Assembly (NCBI RefSeq): GCF_039535235.1
Contig: NZ_BAAAWU010000001.1
Location: 7,195,001 to 7,259,000 of the forward strand
Origin: Streptomyces roseoviridis
GTDB lineage: Bacteria; Actinomycetota; Actinomycetes; Streptomycetales; Streptomycetaceae
Direction of reading: 5' to 3'
Length of the DNA: 64,000 nt
In this document: one piece after another, positions 40,139 to 49,466 of the stretch
Layout: each line of letters starts with the position of its first letter
Numbering within the stretch: the first letter of the stretch is position 1
Made by a program: the position numbers and the translations under genes
Notes under the pieces: model-generated
What the model was told of the DNA's origin: nothing
Databases searched by the model: none
Seen by the model: only the letters and a program-made list of their open reading frames with translations

Positions 40139-40986
40139 CGCCGCCGGCCGCCGAGGTCGCCGTGCGGACCGACGCAGCCCTCGGCGAGGGCCCCACCTGG
40201 GACGCGGCCGGCGCCCGCCTGATCTGGGTCGACATCCTCGGCTCCCGCGTCCACCACTACGACCCGGCGACCGGCGCCGACCGCGCGACGGACGTCGGCC
40301 AGCACGTCGGCGCCGCGAAACCCCGCGCCGGCGGCGGACTCGTCGTCAACCTCAGGGACGGCGTCGGCCGCTACGACCCCGACGGCACCTTCACCTGGCT
40401 GCGTCACCATCCCGTGCCCGGCCGCCGCGGCAACGACGCCGCCGTCGCCCCCGACGGCAGCCTCTGGGCCGGAACCATGCGCTACGACGAGCGCGAGGGC
40501 GGCGGCGACCTCGTCCGCCTCGGCCCCGACGGCACCGCCACCCCGCTCCTGACGGGCGTGGCCGTCAGCAACGGCATCGGCTGGAGCCCCGACCGCCGCC
40601 TCGCGTACTACGTCGACAGCCCGACCCGACGCGTCGACACCCTGCGGGTCGAGGACGGCCGCGTCGTCGAACGCCGCCCCTTCGCGACCGTCGCACCGGA
40701 CGCGGGCTTCCCCGACGGCCTCGCCGTGGACGCCGACGGCTGCGTCTGGGTCGCCCTGTGGGACGGCGGCCGGCTCCACCGCTACACCCCGGCCGGCACC
40801 CTCGACCGCACCGTCCCGCTGCCCGTGCGCCGGCCGACCGCCTGCGCCTTCGGCGGCCCCGGACTGCGCGACCTGTACGTCACGACCGCCCGCACCGGCC
40901 TGGCCGACCCCGAACCGCTCGCCGGCTCCCTGCTGGTGCTGCCCGGCATGGGAGAGGGACTGCCGGCCACGCCCTTCGCCGGCTGA
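40135..40986 (+). CDS. SMP-30/gluconolactonase family sugar lactonase
   Basis: A 283-residue six-bladed propeller lactonase. Metal-binding positions are recognisable: Glu in LGEGPTWD (about 17-24), Asn in SNGIGWSPD and Asp in DGLAVDADGCVWVALWDG. It hydrolyses aldono-lactones to aldonic acids. It is coupled to the IclR gene by a 4-bp overlap. It would supply aldonates to the dehydratases at 38 kb or 51 kb. L-arabinono-, galactono- or gluconolactone are all plausible. Its stop codon lies inside a hairpin shared with the convergent pectinesterase. Confidence 0.9.
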   Translation: MTPPAAEVAVRTDAALGEGPTWDAAGARLIWVDILGSRVHHYDPATGADRATDVGQHVGAAKPRAGGGLVVNLRDGVGRYDPDGTFTWLRHHPVPGRRGNDAAVAPDGSLWAGTMRYDEREGGGDLVRLGPDGTATPLLTGVAVSNGIGWSPDRRLAYYVDSPTRRVDTLRVEDGRVVERRPFATVAPDAGFPDGLAVDADGCVWVALWDGGRLHRYTPAGTLDRTVPLPVRRPTACAFGGPGLRDLYVTTARTGLADPEPLAGSLLVLPGMGEGLPATPFAG

Positions 40987-41012
40987 CCGACGGCCCGCCC
41001 GCCGGGCGGTCA
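40984..41012. terminator. Shared hairpin containing both convergent stop codons
   Basis: TGACCG (40984-40989) pairs with CGGTCA (41007-41012) around a G+C core. The outer arms are the stop codons of the lactonase (TGA) and of the pectinesterase (TCA on this strand). Confidence 0.5.
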
Positions 41013-42122
41013 GGCGCCGGGCGTGCCGTGCGGGTCCCAGCCGCCCAGATACGCCGACCGGGTCGCCGCCGCGGCCTGCCCGGCCGTCAGCTGGGGCCGG
41101 TTCTCCGGGACCAGCACCTCCGCGCCGGGACCGGTGTTGCGGTACTCCGCGAACCGCTGCCGCTGCCACGGGTGCGCCTCGCGCATGTTCGCGTACGGGG
41201 CGAGCGCGTCGATCCCCGGCCCGAGCACGCTGTCGCGGACGACCAGGGACGGCCGGGCCGTCGGGTCCGAACCCGGCACCCACGGCCGCGCCAGCTTGTA
41301 GAAGCCGTCCGGAGCCTCGCCGGTCACCCGGCAGCGCGACGCCAGGAAGCCGTACGGGGTGGCCCGGGCGGTCGACGGCGCGAAGACGAAGCCCAGCGGG
41401 GAGTCCGTCCGGTCCTCCCGCGGCAGCGTGTGGAACCGGCAGTGCTCGAAGACCGCGGTCGCCCGGCCGAAGACGAAGTCGACGTCGCCCTCGACGTGGC
41501 AGTGCGCGAAATGCTGCCGGGCGACGTGGGACAACGCCATGGAGTCGGCGTACAGGGTGTCCTGGTGGCCCAGGAAGCGGCAGTGGCGGAACGCCGACCG
41601 GTCGCCCTGCACCTTCAGCGCCACCGCCTGCGTCCCGCTGGTCCCGGGCAGGTCGCCGCGCAGGAAGTCGTTGGCGAAGGTCACCCAGTGGGCGCTGAAG
41701 CCGTCGGCCTGCACGCTGGTGGTCGCCGAGCCGGTCGTCCCGTACGGCGTCCCGTCGGGACGGAGCGTGCCGGCCGCGTTGTCGTAGACCACCACGACGT
41801 CCCGGGCGTTCTCGCTCGCCCCGATCCACGTCATGTCCGTACGCTCCCGGCTCACCGCGACGGTCTCGCGGTACCTGCCGGGCGCCAGGACCAGTGTCCA
41901 CCCGGCGCCCCCCGCGGCCGACACCGCCGCCTGGACCGAGCGGTGGTCGCCGAGGCCGCCCGGGTGCACGTACAGCGTGCGCGGGGTGAGCCGAGCCGAG
42001 GGCGAGCCGAACCGGCCGAAGGGACGGCGGCGTTCCCGCGCGTGCGCACCGGCGGACCCGGCGAGGGCGAGAGCCGCGCCCGCGCCGGAGGCGAGCAGGG
42101 CACGACGGCTGAACGAAGGCAT
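41010..42122 (-). CDS. Tat-exported pectinesterase
   Basis: A 370-residue pectin methylesterase (CE8). The twin-arginine signal SRRALLASGAGAALALAG is followed by the right-handed helix domain, with GHQDTLY (acid/base Asp), GDVDFVFG (nucleophile Asp) and YKLARPW (Arg). It removes methyl esters from homogalacturonan, so that pectate lyase can act. It is the last gene of the rightward-to-leftward pectin cluster, 178 bp after pectate lyase; the gap shows only a C/G-rich stretch. Confidence 0.93.
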   Translation of the reverse strand: MPSFSRRALLASGAGAALALAGSAGAHARERRRPFGRFGSPSARLTPRTLYVHPGGLGDHRSVQAAVSAAGGAGWTLVLAPGRYRETVAVSRERTDMTWIGASENARDVVVVYDNAAGTLRPDGTPYGTTGSATTSVQADGFSAHWVTFANDFLRGDLPGTSGTQAVALKVQGDRSAFRHCRFLGHQDTLYADSMALSHVARQHFAHCHVEGDVDFVFGRATAVFEHCRFHTLPREDRTDSPLGFVFAPSTARATPYGFLASRCRVTGEAPDGFYKLARPWVPGSDPTARPSLVVRDSVLGPGIDALAPYANMREAHPWQRQRFAEYRNTGPGAEVLVPENRPQLTAGQAAAATRSAYLGGWDPHGTPGA

Positions 42123-42300
42123 GAGGAGGCTCCTCGCGAGAGGGAAGGGCAGAGGGGAGTGGAGGCAAGCGGGGGAAGGACCGGCGCGGGCCGCCCGACA
42201 GAGCGGCGGCGCGCCACCGGCCGCGCGGAACGCCGCCCGCGAACGCCGCCGCCACGGGAGGCGGACGGCGCCGCACCGGCCGTACGGGAGCGGGCAGGGC

Positions 42301-43650
42301 TCAGCGCGGGGAACGGCCCGCGCCCGCGCGGTGGCCGATCAGACCCGGCAGCGCCTGCGGCCGGTCGACCCGGGCGCGCAGCACGGGCGTCCAGCCGGCG
42401 TCCGCGCGCAGCACCTCGCCGGGGAACTCGGCGTTGTGCACGGCGAGCAGATCGACCGCCCGCCCGTTGACGAGGTTCCCGGACGTGGTGACGGGGGCGT
42501 CCTTCCACTTCTTGAGGATCCTCCCGGCCGGGACGCCCCCGGCGAGCGTGAACGCGTTCTTCTCCGCGACCAGCTGGGACTCCTGTCCGATGCCGAACGA
42601 GTACGCGTACGCGGCATGCGGCACCACGAAGTGGTTGTTGTACGCGTCGACCTTGCCGAACCGGACCCGCGGCGCCCGCTCGACCACGTTCCGGAAGAGG
42701 TTGTGGTGCAGGGTGACCCGCAGCTTCCCGCGGTCCGTGGCGCCCGCGCCGTCGCTGTTGCCGATCATCAGCGTCTTGTCGTGGTCGGCGAACACGTTCC
42801 ACGAGGCCGTCACCAGGTCGGCGCCCCGCACGACGTCCAGTTCGCCGTCGTGCTGCTGGTACAGCTCCCCGTAGTACGACGGCAGGGAGGAGTCCGGACG
42901 GGCGCCGTCGGTGAACGTGTTGTGGTCGATCCACACGTGCGTGGAGCCGTACACGACCATGCTGTCGTACTCGGAGTTCCACGCCCCCGTCGCCCCGTCC
43001 GTCGGGTCCCACTGCGGGAAGCAGTCCAGCGGGCTCTCCAGGGTGAGGTTGCGGACGATCACGTTGTCCACGCCGGTGATCTGCAGGCTGCCGCCGGTGA
43101 TCCCGGCGGACCGCCCGACTCCGACGACGGTGGTGTGGGCGGGCACCTTCACCTTGATCGCCCGGCCCTGGCGGGCCGCCGACGCCGCCCGCAGCTCTTC
43201 CTGCGGGCCGCTGACCTCCCTGTCGTACCCCCACACCTTCGGGTCGTACGCGGCGAGGTAGGCGCCGAAGTCGTAGCCGGGCTCCTCGAACGCCGAGCAG
43301 CCCCCGGCCGTCGCGTCCAGCGTGCCCACCACCCGGACGATCCTCGGCTCGCCGCCCGGAACGGCGAGCGCCGCCCGCAGCTCCTCCCAGGTCGTGACCG
43401 TGAAGACCCGGGACGCGACGGCCGCGGAGCCACCGGTCGTCCCGGTGCCCTCCGAGGCCCAGCCGTCCCCCGCGCCGAGCACGGCCCGCTCGGGGGACGA
43501 CGCCGACAGCCCCGCCTGCCCCGCCTGCTCCGCAGGCCCCGCCTGGGCGGCGGGCACCGGGCCGGCGATCGCCGCCGCCAGCGCGAGCGCTCCCGCCGCC
43601 CACGCCTTCCCGCCGTGCCGCGCTCCCCGCACGCTCCGCTCGTGACCCAT
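42301..43650 (-). CDS. Secreted pectate lyase, polysaccharide lyase family 1
   Basis: A 449-residue secreted lyase that cleaves polygalacturonate by beta-elimination with calcium. A signal peptide ends near AAQAGP (about 34). PL1 hallmarks are HVWIDHNTF, TLMIGNSDGAG, VTLHHNLF and ERAPRVRFGKVDAYNNHF with the catalytic arginine region. A start at 43650 (MGHERS) follows the acetylesterase stop by 2 bp, so the genes are coupled. It releases unsaturated oligogalacturonides. Confidence 0.93.
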   Translation of the reverse strand: MGHERSVRGARHGGKAWAAGALALAAAIAGPVPAAQAGPAEQAGQAGLSASSPERAVLGAGDGWASEGTGTTGGSAAVASRVFTVTTWEELRAALAVPGGEPRIVRVVGTLDATAGGCSAFEEPGYDFGAYLAAYDPKVWGYDREVSGPQEELRAASAARQGRAIKVKVPAHTTVVGVGRSAGITGGSLQITGVDNVIVRNLTLESPLDCFPQWDPTDGATGAWNSEYDSMVVYGSTHVWIDHNTFTDGARPDSSLPSYYGELYQQHDGELDVVRGADLVTASWNVFADHDKTLMIGNSDGAGATDRGKLRVTLHHNLFRNVVERAPRVRFGKVDAYNNHFVVPHAAYAYSFGIGQESQLVAEKNAFTLAGGVPAGRILKKWKDAPVTTSGNLVNGRAVDLLAVHNAEFPGEVLRADAGWTPVLRARVDRPQALPGLIGHRAGAGRSPR

Positions 43651-43652
43651 GC

Positions 43653-44456
43653 TCAGCTCTCCTCCGAATCGGGCCAGGTGATCCACCCGGCGGGTACCAC
43701 CCCGTCCAGCCGGCGCGTCTCGCGCGGCGCCAGCACCCCGGTGCGCAGCAGCTCGCCCGCGACCAGCCGGGCCACCTCGATCGCACCCGGCGGGTTGAAG
43801 TGCGTGTCGTCCTGCTCGGCCGGCGTCCAGTTGAAGTACGTCTTCGTCGCCTCGGGCCCCAGCTCCTGCCACAGCGCCAGGGACAGCGCCGCCACGTCGA
43901 GCAGCGGCACGTCGTCCTCCCGCGCCACCGCCCGCATCGCCGCCGGGTACTCCCCGAGGGTGCGCTGCGCCGTCCCGGCGGCGTCGAACCGGCGCCGCTC
44001 CACCGAGGTCGCGAGCACCGGCAGCGCCCCGCGCTCGCGGGCGCCGGTCACGAAGACCCGCAGGTTCTCCTGGTACGTCGTCCACGGGTCGGTGCCGCGC
44101 GCCGGGTCCGCGGTCTTCTGGTCGTTGTGGCCGAACTGGACGATCAGCACGTCCCCGGGCCGTACGGCCCCGAGGACCGGGCCGAGCCGCCCCTCGGCGA
44201 GGAAGCTCTTCGTGCTGCGGCCGTTGACGGCGTGGTTGGCCACCGCGACGTCCCGGTGCAGGAAGAACGGCAGGGCCGTGCCCCAGCCGGTCTCGGGCGC
44301 GGCGTCGGCGTACTTCTGGGCGGCGGTGGAGTCGCCCACGAGGTACAGGGTGCGCATACGGGTCCCCCTCGGGGCTGCGACGGCGGTCGCTGCCCCGGCC
44401 GGGGCGAGCGCGAGGCCCGCCCCGGCCGCCAGCAGACCGCGGCGGGTCACGGTCAC
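43653..44456 (-). CDS. Rhamnogalacturonan acetylesterase-like SGNH hydrolase
   Basis: A 267-residue SGNH esterase. Block I is VGDSTAAQKYADAAPETGWG, the Asn block is FGHNDQKTADP and the catalytic Asp/His are in DDTHFNPPGA, the pattern of the RhgT/rhamnogalacturonan acetylesterase group (CE12). The N-terminus VTRRGLLAAGAGLALAPAG is a Tat-type signal. It starts at GTG 44456, overlapping the binding-protein stop by four bases. It removes acetyl groups from rhamnogalacturonan I, opening the backbone to lyases. Confidence 0.87.
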   Translation of the reverse strand: MTVTRRGLLAAGAGLALAPAGAATAVAAPRGTRMRTLYLVGDSTAAQKYADAAPETGWGTALPFFLHRDVAVANHAVNGRSTKSFLAEGRLGPVLGAVRPGDVLIVQFGHNDQKTADPARGTDPWTTYQENLRVFVTGARERGALPVLATSVERRRFDAAGTAQRTLGEYPAAMRAVAREDDVPLLDVAALSLALWQELGPEATKTYFNWTPAEQDDTHFNPPGAIEVARLVAGELLRTGVLAPRETRRLDGVVPAGWITWPDSEES

Positions 44457-45793
44457 CGGCCCAGGCTCTTCCACTCGGCCTGGGCCTCGTTCAGCTGCTC
44501 GGCGAGGCTGTCGAGGAAGTCCTTCGCGGACATCGTGCCGAGCAGCACCTTCTGGAAGGCGGGCTCGTTGCCGGCCTTCGAGATGGTGTTCCAGTCCGGC
44601 AGGTGGTAAGGCAGCTGGACGATCCTGGTCCGGCCGCTGAAGAGGGCCTCGGCGGCCAGCCGGGTCGGCTCGGACTCCTGGATCCAGGCGTCCTTCGCGG
44701 CCTCGGTGTTCGACGGGATCGCGCCGGCCGACCTGTTCCACTTGCTGTTGGCCTCGTGGGAGGCGGCGTACTCGATGAACTTCCAGGCCGCCGCCTTGTT
44801 CCTGCTGGACGAGAACAGGCCGAGGCCGTCGACCGGGTTGGACACCTGGACGCGGGTGCCGTCGTCCTTGGTCGGGTTGGGGATGCCCCGGAACTTCCCG
44901 GTGCCGAGCGCCTTCACGTGGTCCTGGTAGGAGCCCAGGTTGTGGTTGAGCATGCCGATCTCGCCGCTGTCCCACTGCGCGACCATCTTGGTGAAGTCGT
45001 TGTTGACGTCGGCCGCGGGGGTCGTCCGCTTGAACAGCCCGGCGTACCTCTCCAGGGCCGCCACGTTCGCCGGGTCGTTGACGGTGGTCCTGTCGCCCTT
45101 CCAGAAGCTGGTGATGCCGCTCTGGCCGTACATGGCGTCCAGGGCCTGGGCGACGGACCCGGCGCCGCCGCGGATCGTGTAGCCGAAGCGGTTCCTCTGC
45201 CGGTCCGTCAGCCTCTCGGCCGCGGTGTGGAACGCCGACCAGGTGGACGGCTCCTTCAGGCCGGCCGCCCGGAACAGGTCGGTGCGGTAGTAGAGGACGC
45301 CGTTGTTGGCGGAGGTGGGGACGGTGAACAGCTTCCCCTGGCCGCCGGCCGACCTCACGTTCTCGACCATGCCCTCGTTGAGCTTCCCCTTGAGCGGGCT
45401 CGCCTCGAGCCGCGCGTCGAGGGGTTCCAGGGCGTTCTGCGCGGCGATCCCGGCCAGCATGGCCGCCCCGACGCCGCCGACGTCGGGCAGGCCGCCGCCC
45501 TGGATGGCCGTGTCGTACTTGGACTGGACCTCCTTGGAGGCGATCCCGACGTACGTGACCGTGATGCCGGGGTGCGCCTTCTCGAAGTCGGCGATGATCT
45601 CCTTCCAGATGTCGGTGCGGACACCGCCGTTGTTGTCCCAGAAGGTGATCTCGCCCTTGCCCGAGCCCTCGCCGCCCTTGTCGCCGGCGGCGCCGCTGCC
45701 GTCGTCGCCGCAGGCGGAGACGGTCAGCGCGAGCACGGTGGTCAGGGCGAGGGCGCAGGCGGCTCTGTGCCGTCCGCCAGGGAAGACGTTCAT
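44453..45793 (-). CDS. Extracellular sugar-binding lipoprotein (family 1 SBP)
   Basis: A 446-residue solute-binding lipoprotein. The lipobox is VSAC with Cys28; the mature part has EITFWDNNGG, FEKAHPGITVTYVGI and NHNLGSYQDHVKALG. It belongs to the oligosaccharide (UgpB/MalE-like) class and is the only binding protein for the two permeases at 49.5-51.3 kb, from which it is separated by the oxidoreductase, DUF6807 and GH43 genes. A 69-bp gap before it may hold its own promoter. By context it binds rhamnogalacturonan or arabinan oligomers (inference). Confidence 0.9.
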   Translation of the reverse strand: MNVFPGGRHRAACALALTTVLALTVSACGDDGSGAAGDKGGEGSGKGEITFWDNNGGVRTDIWKEIIADFEKAHPGITVTYVGIASKEVQSKYDTAIQGGGLPDVGGVGAAMLAGIAAQNALEPLDARLEASPLKGKLNEGMVENVRSAGGQGKLFTVPTSANNGVLYYRTDLFRAAGLKEPSTWSAFHTAAERLTDRQRNRFGYTIRGGAGSVAQALDAMYGQSGITSFWKGDRTTVNDPANVAALERYAGLFKRTTPAADVNNDFTKMVAQWDSGEIGMLNHNLGSYQDHVKALGTGKFRGIPNPTKDDGTRVQVSNPVDGLGLFSSSRNKAAAWKFIEYAASHEANSKWNRSAGAIPSNTEAAKDAWIQESEPTRLAAEALFSGRTRIVQLPYHLPDWNTISKAGNEPAFQKVLLGTMSAKDFLDSLAEQLNEAQAEWKSLGR

Positions 45794-45862
45794 CGTCGGC
45801 TCTCTTCTCTCGGGTCGTGCGGGGGATCGCGGGTGGAGGTGGTGCCGGGAGCTGATGCGGGC

Positions 45863-47416
45863 CTAAGGGGTGATGCGGAACGCGGTGAACTCGGCCGTCC
45901 CGGCGTGCCCCGAGCCGGGCGGCGCCGCGGCGAACAGGCCGAGCAGCGCCCCGACCCACCGCCAGGGCGTCGCGGCGAACTCCTGACCGAGCGGAACGAA
46001 TCCCCCGCCCGAGTCGGCCGCGAAGCGGCAGCGGGCGTCGGCGGTCAGTTCGATCCGCAGCAGGGCCCGGCCGCCGGGCGCGGGCAGCGACGGCGCCGCG
46101 TCCCGTTCCCGGCCGGCGCCGGCCGGGGCGAACCGGTGCACGAGCCGCACCGGGCCGTCGCCCTCACGGGCCAGCCCGATCCAGCTGTAGGCGTCGCCGA
46201 GGACCACGAGCCCGGCCCTCGCCCCGGGCGCCGTCGCCCGGGCGTCCAGGGCGAGCCCCACCTCCACGGCGCAGGCGCGGGCCGGCATCCGCTGGGTGAG
46301 GATCTGCGGCAGGGCCCGCAGATCGTCCAGGAGTTCGCCGCGCCCGCAGGTCAGGCGCAGCCCGTCGCCCGCGTGCCCGACGGTCAAGCCCTCCGCCGGG
46401 TTGGCCGTCCACTGCCACTGGCGCCCGAACCGCCCGCCCGGGAACCGGTCGTCGCACGCGGGCGCGGACGGCGGCTGGGCCGGCAGGTCCGGTTTCGGAT
46501 GCACCAGGACCGGGCTTCCGTCGCGGCCGAGCACCGGCCAGCCGTCGGCGTCCCAGCGCATCGGCTGGAGGTGCACCACCCGTCCGTGCGCCCCGCGCTG
46601 CTGGAAGTGCACGAACCAGTCCTCGCCCCGGCCCGTGCGCACCCAGCCGCCCTGGTGGGGGCCGTTGACCGGGGTGTCGCCCTGGGCCAGCACCACCCGC
46701 TCCTCGTACGGGCCGAAGAACGACCGCGAGCGGAAGGCCCCCTGCCACCCCGTGGCCACCCCTCCGGCCGGCGCGAGGATCCAGAACCAGCCGTTGTGCC
46801 GGTACAGCTTGGGCCCCTCCAGGGTGAACCAGCCGGGGATCCGGTCGGCGTCGACGAGCGTCGTGCCCGCGTCCAGGAGCCGGGTGCCGTCCGGGCTCAT
46901 CCGGTGTCCGGTCAGCCGGTTGTTGAAGCCCGCGCGGGACCTGGCCCAGGCGTGCACCAGATACGCCTCGCCGGTCTCCTCGTCCCACAGCGGGCACGCG
47001 TCGATCAGGCCCCGCCCCGCCTTCACCAGGTGCGGCTCGCTCCACGGACCGCGGACGGAGGGGGCGTTGACCTGCTGGATCCCGTGGTCGGGATCGCCCC
47101 AGAAGATCCAGAACCGCCCGTCGTGGTGGCGCAGCGACGGCGCCCACACCCCGGCGTCGTGCCGGGGCGCGGCGAACGCCGCCTCCGGCCGCAGCCGGTC
47201 GAGCGCGTGCCCGACCAGCGTCCAGTTGACGAGGTCGCGGAAGTGCAGCAGCGGCAGACCGGGCGCGCGTCCGAAGCTGGAGGCGGTCAGATAGAAGTCG
47301 TCACCGGCCCGGAGGACGTCGGGGTCGGACCAGTCGGCGGCGAGCACCGGGTTGCGGTAGGTCCCGTCGCCCAGGTCCCCGGTCGGCGGTCCGGGCTGCC
47401 CGTACGGGGGGATCAC
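45863..47416 (-). CDS. Intracellular GH43 glycoside hydrolase (arabinofuranosidase/xylosidase type)
   Basis: A 517-residue two-domain enzyme. An N-terminal five-bladed propeller starts NPVLAADWSDPDVLRAGDDF with the general-base Asp; LIDACPLWDEETGEAYLVHA supplies the pKa modulator Asp and WFTLEGPKLYR the acid Glu. The C-terminal part (about 340-517) is the beta-sandwich usual in the GH43 group with xylosidase and arabinofuranosidase activities. There is no signal peptide, so it acts on imported oligomers. The GTG at 47416 overlaps the DUF6807 stop by four bases. Confidence 0.9.
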   Translation of the reverse strand: MIPPYGQPGPPTGDLGDGTYRNPVLAADWSDPDVLRAGDDFYLTASSFGRAPGLPLLHFRDLVNWTLVGHALDRLRPEAAFAAPRHDAGVWAPSLRHHDGRFWIFWGDPDHGIQQVNAPSVRGPWSEPHLVKAGRGLIDACPLWDEETGEAYLVHAWARSRAGFNNRLTGHRMSPDGTRLLDAGTTLVDADRIPGWFTLEGPKLYRHNGWFWILAPAGGVATGWQGAFRSRSFFGPYEERVVLAQGDTPVNGPHQGGWVRTGRGEDWFVHFQQRGAHGRVVHLQPMRWDADGWPVLGRDGSPVLVHPKPDLPAQPPSAPACDDRFPGGRFGRQWQWTANPAEGLTVGHAGDGLRLTCGRGELLDDLRALPQILTQRMPARACAVEVGLALDARATAPGARAGLVVLGDAYSWIGLAREGDGPVRLVHRFAPAGAGRERDAAPSLPAPGGRALLRIELTADARCRFAADSGGGFVPLGQEFAATPWRWVGALLGLFAAAPPGSGHAGTAEFTAFRITP

Positions 47417-48258
47417 GACGCCACCGCCTCGCGGACGAGGGCCGCGGCGGCCGCCCGGTCGAGCCGGCCGTCGGCCACCACGGTGACCACCCGCCGTACC
47501 ACCGTGCCGCCGGCGGGGACGTCGAGTCGCCGGTCGTGGGCGAGGGAGGAGCCGACGCCCGGATACTCGGCGGCGCGGACGAACCACGGATCGCGCCGGG
47601 TCTCCTCGTCCGCCCCGGCGAACACCAGCGTCCAGCCCTCCCCGGCCAGCGCGACCCAGTCGCCGCGCCGTGCGTGCACGGCGGCCTCGCCGTCCCCGGC
47701 CGCCCCGAACACCGCGGGCGTTGCCGCCTCCTTGGGGGCGCGCCAGAAGAACCCTCCGTACGCGGCGCCCGGCCGTCCGTTGGTCGCGGGGCTCCCGATC
47801 GACAGCCCCGTCCCCGACGCGTCGGTCAGCGCGAAGCGGAGGTCGAGGGCCCAGGCCGTGGCGCTCAGCGCCCGCACTCCGAGGACGCGTTCCTCCCGGA
47901 GGACGACTGCGCCCGCGGCCGTCCAGCTGAGCAGCTCGGTGAAACCGTCCGGCGCGAGCCGGGCGAAGCCCTCGTGCCGCTGGGTGCCGTGGTTGGCGAG
48001 CTCGGTCGGCCCCCGGCCGCGGACGAAGGTCCGCCCGCCCCAGAAGTTGTGCCCGGCCGCATCGGGCACCGCCACCGACACCCCCAGGTGGTGCGGGTGG
48101 TCGGCGGGCATCAGCTCGCTGACCGGCACCCCCGCCGGCGTCGTCACCGGGTGCAGATACGGGCGGGGGGAGTGGCGGGCCGACAGGCCGGGCCGGGTCG
48201 TGTACGAGGCCACCGTCCGCCCCGCGCAGCGCAGTTCCACGACGTCGGGCGCGGTCAC
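47413..48258 (-). CDS. DUF6807 (PmoA-like) family protein
   Basis: A 281-residue soluble protein. The conserved start RPYLHPVTTPAGVPVSE and ADHPHHLGVSVAV, with two histidines, then NFWGGRTFV and RHEGF, mark the DUF6807/PmoA-like family. These proteins are regularly found next to Gfo/Idh/MocA oxidoreductases in sugar loci but lack a settled biochemical role; a galactose-mutarotase-like beta-sandwich that handles an oxidised sugar is plausible. It overlaps both neighbours by four bases (GTGA), so expression is tightly coupled. Confidence 0.85.
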   Translation of the reverse strand: MTAPDVVELRCAGRTVASYTTRPGLSARHSPRPYLHPVTTPAGVPVSELMPADHPHHLGVSVAVPDAAGHNFWGGRTFVRGRGPTELANHGTQRHEGFARLAPDGFTELLSWTAAGAVVLREERVLGVRALSATAWALDLRFALTDASGTGLSIGSPATNGRPGAAYGGFFWRAPKEAATPAVFGAAGDGEAAVHARRGDWVALAGEGWTLVFAGADEETRRDPWFVRAAEYPGVGSSLAHDRRLDVPAGGTVVRRVVTVVADGRLDRAAAAALVREAVAS

Positions 48259-49466
48259 CGGACCACCTCCCGCGCCCGCCGCGCCCAGGGCGCGCCCAGC
48301 TCGGAGAACAGCCTCAGCGTCTCGGCGCTCTCGTCGACGAGCCGTCCGATCCCGGGCACCGTCCGCCGCGGCCCGCCCTCGCCCCGCACCGTCAGCCAGA
48401 ACTCCTCCGGCAGTTCCGCCGGGTCCGGAGCGCACCGCACCGCCTCCACCACCCGCATGAACGCGCCCGTCGCCTCCGGCGGCACCAGCAGCGGCTCGCC
48501 GGCCGTCACGTGCGCGACCAGGTTCTCCAGGAGCCCGGTCCGGCCGTGCGGGGTCTCCACCGGGCCGTGCCCGGCCCGCTGGAGCAGCACCCGGTCCCGC
48601 TTGTACCAGAACGTGATCCGCCCCCGGCTGCCGTGCACCACCACGTACGGCTCGGCGGCCGTCTCCGCGCACAGCGTCGCCGCGACCGTCACCTGCGGAC
48701 CCGCCGCCGTCACGATCCGGACGCAGGAGGTGTCGTCGGACTCGATGGCGTGCGCCCGGGACAACTCCGTCTCGATGTGGACGACGTCCTCGGCGCGCGG
48801 GGCGCCCGCCAGCGCGAGCGCGGTGGCGACGGCGTGGGCCAGCGGGTTGGTCAGGGCCCCGTCGACGACGTCGGCGCCGTCGAGCCGCCGCCGTCCCGCC
48901 CACGGCGACCGCCGGAAGTACGCCTCGTCGCGCACCCACGCCCCGGCCCCGCCGACCCCGAGCAGCTCGCCGATCGCCCCGTCGGCGATCAGGTCCCGGA
49001 TCGCGGGCACGGCGTGCGAGCCGAGGGACTGGAAACCGACCTGGCAGGCCACCCCGGCCGCCGCGACGCCGTCCGTCATCCGCCGGAACTCCGCGTACGA
49101 GGGCGCCGGCGGCTTCTCCAGGAGCAGATGGACCCCGCGCCGGGCGGCCACGAGCGCGAGCTCGGCGTGGGTGGCGATGGGGGTGCAGACGATCGCGATC
49201 CGCGCGCCGGTGGCGGCGAGCAGCGCGTCCAGGTCCGCCGACTGCGCGGGGGGCGCGCCGAAACCGGCCAGCTCGGTGGCGTCCAGCGGGCGCAGCTCGC
49301 AGACCCCGGCGAGCCGGACGAGCCCCGCCCCTTCGAGACGGCGCAGCTCCGTCAGGTGCCAGCGGCCGTGGCCGCGGGCCCCCGCGAGGACCACGGGCAC
49401 GGGCGTGCCGGCCCGGCCGGCCGGTCCGGCCGGGGTGTTCGGGATGTCCGGGCTGGTCGGGCTCAT
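48255..49466 (-). CDS. Gfo/Idh/MocA-family oxidoreductase
   Basis: A 403-residue NAD(P)-dependent dehydrogenase. The Rossmann part begins VVLAGARGHGRWHLTEL, a variant of GxGxxG, and the family motif is LLEKPPAPSYAEF. It oxidises or epimerises a sugar or a glycoside, often by a transient keto intermediate. It starts at ATG 49466, overlapping the permease stop (ATGA), and its stop overlaps the DUF6807 start. The conserved pairing with DUF6807 in sugar loci suggests a two-step reaction. L-arabinose 1-dehydrogenase activity for the nearby dehydratase pathway is possible but not shown. Confidence 0.88.
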   Translation of the reverse strand: MSPTSPDIPNTPAGPAGRAGTPVPVVLAGARGHGRWHLTELRRLEGAGLVRLAGVCELRPLDATELAGFGAPPAQSADLDALLAATGARIAIVCTPIATHAELALVAARRGVHLLLEKPPAPSYAEFRRMTDGVAAAGVACQVGFQSLGSHAVPAIRDLIADGAIGELLGVGGAGAWVRDEAYFRRSPWAGRRRLDGADVVDGALTNPLAHAVATALALAGAPRAEDVVHIETELSRAHAIESDDTSCVRIVTAAGPQVTVAATLCAETAAEPYVVVHGSRGRITFWYKRDRVLLQRAGHGPVETPHGRTGLLENLVAHVTAGEPLLVPPEATGAFMRVVEAVRCAPDPAELPEEFWLTVRGEGGPRRTVPGIGRLVDESAETLRLFSELGAPWARRAREVVR

